Shown here piece by piece: positions 57,739-64,000 of a stretch of 64,000 nt of DNA (within the stretch, counting starts at the first letter, position 1; each line of letters begins with the position of its first letter). The translations under genes and the position numbers were made by a program. The notes under the pieces are model-generated. The model made no database searches and was not told where the DNA came from. It saw nothing but the letters and a program-made list of their open reading frames with translations. The stretch comes from Antedon mediterranea (lineage: Eukaryota > Echinodermata > Crinoidea > Comatulida > Antedonidae). Location: positions 8,158,922-8,222,921 of the forward strand of contig NC_092678.1 of NCBI RefSeq assembly GCF_964355755.1. The letters run 5' to 3'.

Positions 57739-59603
57739 AGCATATGTGGCTGCTTCAGTCTAAACAATTTTAAATAGAAAAATATCTAAAACAATAAAAA
57801 CCAATACGAAACCAATCAAATGTAGATGAACTCTTCCGGACAGTGGAGTAGCGAAAGAGACAAAAAAAGCTAACCTATGTGACTGAGCTCGGGCAGAGAA
57901 TTGTGGGTTAGCTTCACGACCGGCGGCCGGATGTTTACATGTCAAAAGGTCAAATGTTGACTTGAACCTTGTTATCGGAGATTAATTACACACTTTAGGC
58001 TGTCAGAGATTTATTATACAACCCCAAGCTAACTTTACCTCTATAAATTTTGTGCACTTTTTTCCTTGTTTGTTAAATAGCTAAAATAGATATACTATTA
58101 GACTATATTATTAATATGTTTAACGAAACATATAATGATCTATAAATTTAAAGTTACTATTATTATTAATTACATTTTTGTTATTTTAACACAGATGTAT
58201 GTTGACGTTCAGCTGATCTGTTTTCTAAAATGTCTAGTATGTCAACATTGGTTTTCTACGTTTTGGAATACAGTACTTTACTTTTATTGTTAGTCAATAT
58301 AATTATTATACATTTATAAAACCGTCTATACACTTTACCTTTAAAAGATTTATAGTAAGTATAGTTGTTCTCTTGTTTAATTTAAATGTGTAACAATCTT
58401 CCAAGCAAAATGGTTTTCTGTGTTTTAAAGATAATATTTGTATCTTATAATTTACAGATGTTCACTATACATCTAAATTTTAAAAACCTAGTAACATAAC
58501 AAAAGAACCACAGCTGTGGCCATCAGCTTGTTTGCATGTATTCATTTTGATTTGTTTCCATGGGCCACCTAGTTCAACTGTTTCTGTTGACCTTTTTTTC
58601 TATATAATTTCTTAAATGGGATAAAAATATTACATTTTGTTCAGCAATTTCGTAGGTCTATGAACATAGTTGGTCAGTGTCACGATATTACTGCCAGACA
58701 CAAACACAAACTAGTAATAATAATATGTTTAAATGACTTAATAGTCCAACAAATACAGTTCGTTTCAAACGGATATAATCAACGCAAAATAACAGTCCAC
58801 GTGACTCTGTCCGTGTATTTCGGCGTTCACAATGAATTGTTCCACAGTGTTCCAATACTGCGATGATCACTAGAAGACTTTATCTTCGACGTGCCTCTAC
58901 ACTACTTCTTATTACAAATAACTTTATACGGAGATCAGCTTCTCCTCCGACCATCTATAGTAACATAAAACATGCATTTTCTAATCTTTACGATTCCATA
59001 AGTAAAACACAATTATACTAATAAATAGTTTACAATTACGATAGTAGTACTCACGGTCGTTATTTCCCCATTTGGGCTTATTGAGTTCACAGTTTTAACG
59101 TGTAGCATTAGCTACCTTTTATCTACGTATTCTGAATAATGTGCCTTAGCTAAGGTGTACATCAACACTCTCCTAGCCCACATCTATTCTCTACGCCCAG
59201 AACTGTGCAACTGCTAATCTAAACCCGTGGTAGAACATTCTATCCTGCTAATTTGCATAAGAAGTGATGCCGTGTGTGCAAGTGAGTATCCAATCACAGA
59301 CTACCACTTGGTACATACAGAAATATAAAGCGTGTTCTGCACTGATGAACTTCTATTGTATTGTAAAAAAGGTCGTAAGGTAACTGAAAAACATAAATCT
59401 AACTTATCTCGTGACAGTCTTTTCTCCCATTCCCTAAAGCACTGAGTTCAGCATTGCCAATTGGTAAAGAAATACACAACTCAACAATGTGCAAAATATT
59501 GACAATGCCAAGTGGCTGCTTCATGTTGAAAATTTGTGGCCAAACTTTGGATGGAGAACTAATTTTGAAAAACTTTAAAATATGATTGTGTAAAATGCTT
59601 CTA
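57739..59603. other. AT-rich DNA without recognised genes
   Basis: No coding similarity. TTCAGCAATTTC(A/G)(C/T)AGGTCT at about 58640 repeats a block at about 56278, so part is dispersed repeat. A short GC-rich stretch around 57840-57940 contains ACCCACAATTCTCTGC on the minus strand, loosely like a vertebrate-type promoter element, but no gene start could be tied to it. Confidence 0.35.
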
Positions 59604-60553
59604 GCAATGGCTTGTACTAATATCGACTATCACTTTCACATTATCGTAAATAGATTCGCTCTCCTTATATCTGTAATTCTTGGTGTTTAGAACCTCTGCA
59701 ACGGCAACAAAAATATCGTCAGTTGTGATCGAACTTAAGCGTTCTTTGAAGGCGTTTACTAATTTGTAAAGAATTTTCCGGACTTCTGGCAAGTTTTGTT
59801 GTTTCGCTCGATTTAGGTTGCCCTTAACGAACATATATGTCATATGCCCATCATCGCCTTCGGCTTGATGACGTGTAAGTCTCTCTTGGATGGATTACAG
59901 GGTTCTCATCAACGACTACATCTTTCAGGATTTGAGATGTTGTGGGGAAATGCGTATCATTTTGAAATACGGACGTGTCATTTTGAGATAATTTTGATGT
60001 TTGTGAAAGAACGGATGTTGTGATAGAAATTAGGTCGGGCAAGATTAGATCTTTTGATTGCAGTGATTTTGTGAGTGGGGTCAGGTATTTCTAGCGTAAT
60101 TGAATTGAATATTATATGATTTAATTTTGTGATTCCTTGTAGTTTGGGGCGAAGATTTTTCATGGTTGTGTTTGTGGGTTGGGCGATTTGGTTGTTGCAA
60201 TAACTAATTAATATAGGAAGATTGTGCATGTATGATGACAATCCAGCAGCTTGATGCTCAGCTGTCCACCTGGTTCCATTAGGTCGCTTGTATTTGCGGG
60301 AGACCTGTCCGATGTGTTGTTTGAAAAGTCGCCATCGGAGATTTGCCCGTTTAAATAAACCATACGTCGAATTGACGTCTTCTTGGCTCTCGGTGTTGAG
60401 GTCACTAATGCCAAACGCATCTCTAATCTCAATCGTGTGCGAAGGACAGTGAGTAACAGTATAGTGTTCCCCGTATCCTAAGCAGTCGAACCCCCACTTT
60501 AATACAACTTTTTTAGAAGGCATAATCTGCAATATGAATATTCCATAAATCAA
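59604..60553 (-). pseudogene. hAT-like (ZNF862-type) transposase remnant
   Basis: A 191-codon minus-strand frame has THCPSHTIEIRDAF, NLRWRLFKQH, KYKRPNGTRWTAEHQAA and a following helical stretch. It continues after frameshifts with MPDLISITTSVLS and a C-terminal block NLPEVRKILYKLVNAFKERL. The CxxH..E, GTRW and C-terminal helix order is that of hAT-related ZNF862/KIAA1586-like proteins. The N-terminal zinc-finger part and the dimerisation domain are not seen. Confidence 0.5.
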
Positions 60554-61449
60554 ATAGAAGGCCTACACATACACCATACAGTGATCGAATCAAAAGACAT
60601 TTATTAATTATAATTTTTATACAAATAAATGTTTTAATTAAATTGTTATCGATCGATTACATAAATAATATGACATTAACATTAAATATAGACCCTATAT
60701 ATTTGTTTGTTGTTACCAATTAACATTAATTGTAGTATATTTTAATTGATAGACATGGGATCGGGCCGTTATGTTATTATTATAATTAAAAAAATAAGGC
60801 AGGCTAATAACAGTAGTATTGGTGATGATCTTACGTTATCAAACATTATTGTCCACTGTTTGCACCTAATATACGAGACGTTTCCCTTTCTGGTCGAAAA
60901 AGATTTAATTTTTGTCGTTCTTTTTTAACTGGATTTCCTTTCATCTATTTCCAATGATGATGCAAAGCAATGTCCATCTTTAAATTGAATGATTTCTGAC
61001 CTGTGTTCGGAGAATAAATACTGTATACTAAATATTAAGAGAGAAAATAAACAATGAAGAAATATAATAATTAAAATATTTCTTGAATATTGAGTAAAAA
61101 ATATGCTGTTTGACCAAAGATGCTACCACAGAATCCTTCTGATCCATATCACATGTGTACAATGTGTTCACACCTCGATCTCCTGCCAAATTAAATAAAA
61201 AAATGGTTATGGCATGTTGAAAAAAATAAATACAATTTTAAGAACAAAATACTTACTCATCACTCGACACAGCAATTATGTCTCGAAGCATGTCTTTTCT
61301 TTGTATGACATTTTTTATGACAACAGTTTACCATGCGCGTTGACGCGTTAAATGCTGGTTGCCGTCCAGTTTAAAAAGTTCGTTTACGATACGCGATGGG
61401 ACGACGACGTCACGTCACGCTCGGCTTGATATGTTAATAAACAATCATC
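60554..61449. other. Non-coding or unrecognised
   Basis: AT-rich sequence; no reading frame is convincing and no inverted-repeat element was recognised. Confidence 0.35.
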
Positions 61450-61609
61450 ATGGCTTTCGTACAAGATGCATTAAATATCGCACTTTATGAAGATATAATT
61501 GAACCTGAGGAATATTTGCTTTAATATAATCTTAATAAAACAAATAATTTAAATGTTCAGTACAATGATTACAATAAATTCAATCTGAAATCGTACAATG
61601 ACGACGAAT
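61450..61609 (+). pseudogene. Possible Harbinger-type first exon
   Basis: ATG opens MAFVQDALNIALYEDIIEPE, hits a stop after 24 codons, and a shifted frame continues NLKSYNDDEC before a GTAAGT donor. The acidic start followed by a YxDxEC motif resembles first exons of HARBI1-like transposases (F.LD.LDD.EC...FRF). Very short, so weakly supported. Confidence 0.3.
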
Positions 61610-62098
61610 GTAAGTAATGCATTTTTCGGGTAAGTCCGGGGGGTCAGTCACCCACAAGCCAATCATTCATCATAACTAAGACTTAGTTAGGCCTAGTACT
61701 AGTAGGGTAGGCTTTAGAGAAAGTAGTATTGTCTGGCATAATTATGAGCTAATCTTTTTGACTAATTTATTGTTACCAAGTTGATTTAATAAATTGTTGG
61801 TCTGTCTATACTAAATAATATAGTATTTTTATTATTATATTCATAATTTATAGCCAATACTTATTATACTACTAGGGCTAGGCTAGGTATTCAACTTAGT
61901 TTAGTTACAACACATGCTTTCATTTTTATTTAAAGATTTAAAAAAAAAGGCATTTATCGACTGCAGAGAGCTGTACAGATAAAGAATGATGTTAAATGTG
62001 GTAACGGTCTTAAAGTTAGAACGTGATGCAGTTGCAGCACGTGCTGCAGTTGTGGAGGTTAGAAAACGTTCATTGGAGACATTTCAGACTAAATCAAG

Positions 62099-62620
62099 TT
62101 ATTTTGTTTCAACCAAACGGATGAATAGCTCCATCTGTCTATTCATTTGGTCATTTTGATTTTGTATTTGTTGCCTGGTTAATTCAAGCTGTTGTTGCAT
62201 TAAAAGCATCATGATTTTTCTCAGACTAAACCACTGAGCTATTCTGTTTAGTTTCTTGTTGTTTCCAATGTTCATGCTGTGGTGCATATTTCCCACCAGG
62301 CAAAGTATCGCCTCGCTGAAGAGTCCTTAAGAAACTATGCGTCACCGAAATTATTTGCTTTCGGATGGGCTCTCTGATGAATTTACTCTCAATCCATTTT
62401 GACAGACATTCACCCTCCAAAATGGAACATGAAATGTGAGTTTTGATCTTAATCTACGAGAAGGAACATGGACAAAGAAACAAGAAATAAAATTACAATC
62501 AAAATTACTATGTATTGTTTTTAGACTTTTTGAGACAAATCTCAATTAAATCACCAATTTCTTTGTCAGTCCAATAGGCCTCAGGACAGATGTAGATGAA
62601 ATTGACGACATTATTTTGTA
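62099..62620 (-). pseudogene. Myb/SANT-like protein of a Harbinger-type transposon
   Basis: The minus strand has YWTDKEIGDLIEICLKKSK (about 62565-62515), a Myb/SANT-like first helix, then stops. It continues CLSKWIESKFIREPIRKQII, GDTLPGGKYAPQHEHW and a Gln-rich coiled coil LMQQQLELTRQQIQNQNDQM. A Myb/SANT N-terminus with a C-terminal coiled coil is the standard partner protein of PIF/Harbinger transposases. Frame breaks make this copy inactive. Confidence 0.5.
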
Positions 62621-63179
62621 TCAACCAATTCTACACAACAAAAATCTGAGATGAAATGACCCACTTTCCTCTTCTTGATCCCAACTGTATTTGGGTTAGT
62701 TTTAACAACCTTTTGGTAGTGATGGGATATCATTTGCAGTGCTATACAGCTCATTAGTGTACAAGTGTATCGGATTCAGATGGATCAGTGTGTGTTTGTT
62801 GCAAGTACATATGCTCTGGGACTTGCTTCTTGATTAAATGGGCAAACACCGTGTACCCCTAAAGCCTAGTTGTAACTGTCAATGATTGATGCTTTGGGTA
62901 AAAAATTCTCAAAAGTCATGGCGTGTCACAATTTTCCCTATATAGTTTGACCAAACAAAATCACTGATTATTCTAATATTTATGTATGCAGTTTAAATTT
63001 ACTGCATAATCCACTTTAATCCACTGTCATGATCTATTTCTGAAAATAATAAATAAATAGTTAATTTATGTCTGTTGGAATCAGACTGGCGGTGGACCTT
63101 TTCCAAAAGTCTAAGATTCCAGCAGATCCACAATGAAATGAACAGACTCCCTGCAATTGCTATAATTGAGAAATTTTAG

Positions 63180-63576
63180 TTATTTTAGCAATATTTTATT
63201 TTTATTTAGTAATTGCTGCTTTAAATCCCAGTAACAAATAGCAATATTGTCTTCATTTTTCCTAGGTGGCCGTTCAAGCTTGTCTTTAACATCCCATGAG
63301 GGATTGTGAACTCCATTTTCTGTACAAAAATTGTGTAGAATGCAACAGAACCATGCACGGGACATAGCTTAGGTCATTGTCGTTTCTTTTCATTAAAATC
63401 TGCCACCTGCCCTTCAGCATTCCAAAACCTCTTTCGATCACTATAATATAGGCTTTAGGCAGTCCAAGGGATTGGTAAATTCCGGGATGCCATTTCAACC
63501 AAACATCAGATTGCATTCTTACTAGTAAAAATGAAAAGTTTTCCATAAAAGTTGTGGCAATATCCACCAGTTTCAT
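63180..63576 (-). pseudogene. PIF/Harbinger transposase C-terminal fragment
   Basis: Minus-strand frames give YIIVIERGFGMLKGRWQILM and KRNDNDLSY and, one frame over, CCILHNFCTENGVHNPSW. This is the conserved end of HARBI1-like DDE nucleases (IExxFGxLKGRWR and CxxLHNFC). One frameshift separates the two blocks. The earlier catalytic DGTHI and WPGSxHD motifs are not readable in 63577-64000, where only broken frames occur. Together with the Myb/SANT piece it marks one decayed Harbinger element on the minus strand. Confidence 0.65.
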
Positions 63577-64000
63577 TATGTAAGGAGTTCATTCATGCTT
63601 TAGTTTTGGTATATCATCTTTATGCAGGATAGTTAAAATGTTTCCATGTATTTCTTGGACCAACTCATATTCACTAAACTGCACTTTCAGACCTAGACTG
63701 GCCAGGACGCCTATCTGGGAGTGTATTTTTAATCATTGTGAGAGCAAACATTGAACTTGACATGAGGAAACATTTCTTCTTTATCGGAGGGGGATGGAGC
63801 GATAATAACAAGTGCATGTGTTTTGTTTTACTTGATGGGAGCAAGCTTACCATTTGGTTCAAATTTAATTTGAAAGCATGATTGACAAACACCTCTTTTG
63901 TTAATATTGTTTTCTAGATTTGTCACTTTTTCTTTAATGTTAAAGCAGCTCCATCTTTTCCAATTTGCACTTCTTGATTGGATCTTTTGAGGATTAACTG

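Overview
The window looks like nuclear DNA from a marine deuterostome invertebrate, most likely an echinoderm. The reasons are AT-rich sequence, spliced genes with GT-AG introns, a complement-properdin-like gene beside a gene of the 'limulus clotting factor C-like' type, long-armed foldback repeats with tandem subrepeats at their tips (resembling sea-urchin TU elements), and scattered AGGCCTA-rich low complexity. The species cannot be named from the sequence.

Four intact protein-coding genes could be assembled exon by exon with consistent splice phases. (1) Plus strand, 3410-8284: a secreted properdin-like protein of 569 aa with a signal peptide, a six-Cys N-terminal domain like that of properdin, five thrombospondin type-1 repeats and a Ser/acidic tail. 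(2) Minus strand, 17376-9221: a secreted modular trypsin-like protease of 822 aa with the layout of horseshoe-crab clotting factor C (Cys-rich N-terminus, EGF, six CCP modules, protease domain) but without the LCCL and C-type lectin modules. These two genes lie tail to tail with less than 1 kb between their stop codons. (3) Minus strand, 30989-20589: SLC25A20, the mitochondrial carnitine/acylcarnitine carrier, 300 aa in nine exons. (4) Plus strand, 31292-46145: SENP8 (NEDP1), the NEDD8-specific protease, 216 aa in six exons. Genes 3 and 4 are head to head, with 302 bp between their start codons.

Much of the length of these genes is mobile DNA in introns: two large foldback elements (28649-30414 and about 31620-34905) in the first introns of SLC25A20 and SENP8, several short inverted-repeat elements with recognisable target-site duplications (TWA, TA and a 6-bp CCTTTA), a tRNA-derived SINE, and tandem or dispersed repeats. 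From about 49.5 kb to the right end there is no intact host gene that I can support. That part is a nest of decayed DNA transposons: an uncharacterised DDE transposase family in two parts, a duplicated piggyBac fragment, Mutator-like, pogo-like, hAT-like and PIF/Harbinger-like pieces, plus a retrotransposon gag-like fragment.

Functionally the left third is the most interesting. It pairs a candidate positive regulator of the complement alternative pathway with a candidate pathogen-sensing or coagulation-type protease. That protease has an aromatic residue (Tyr) before its predicted activation cleavage, as in factor C (Phe) and unlike the Arg or Lys found in most zymogens of this fold.
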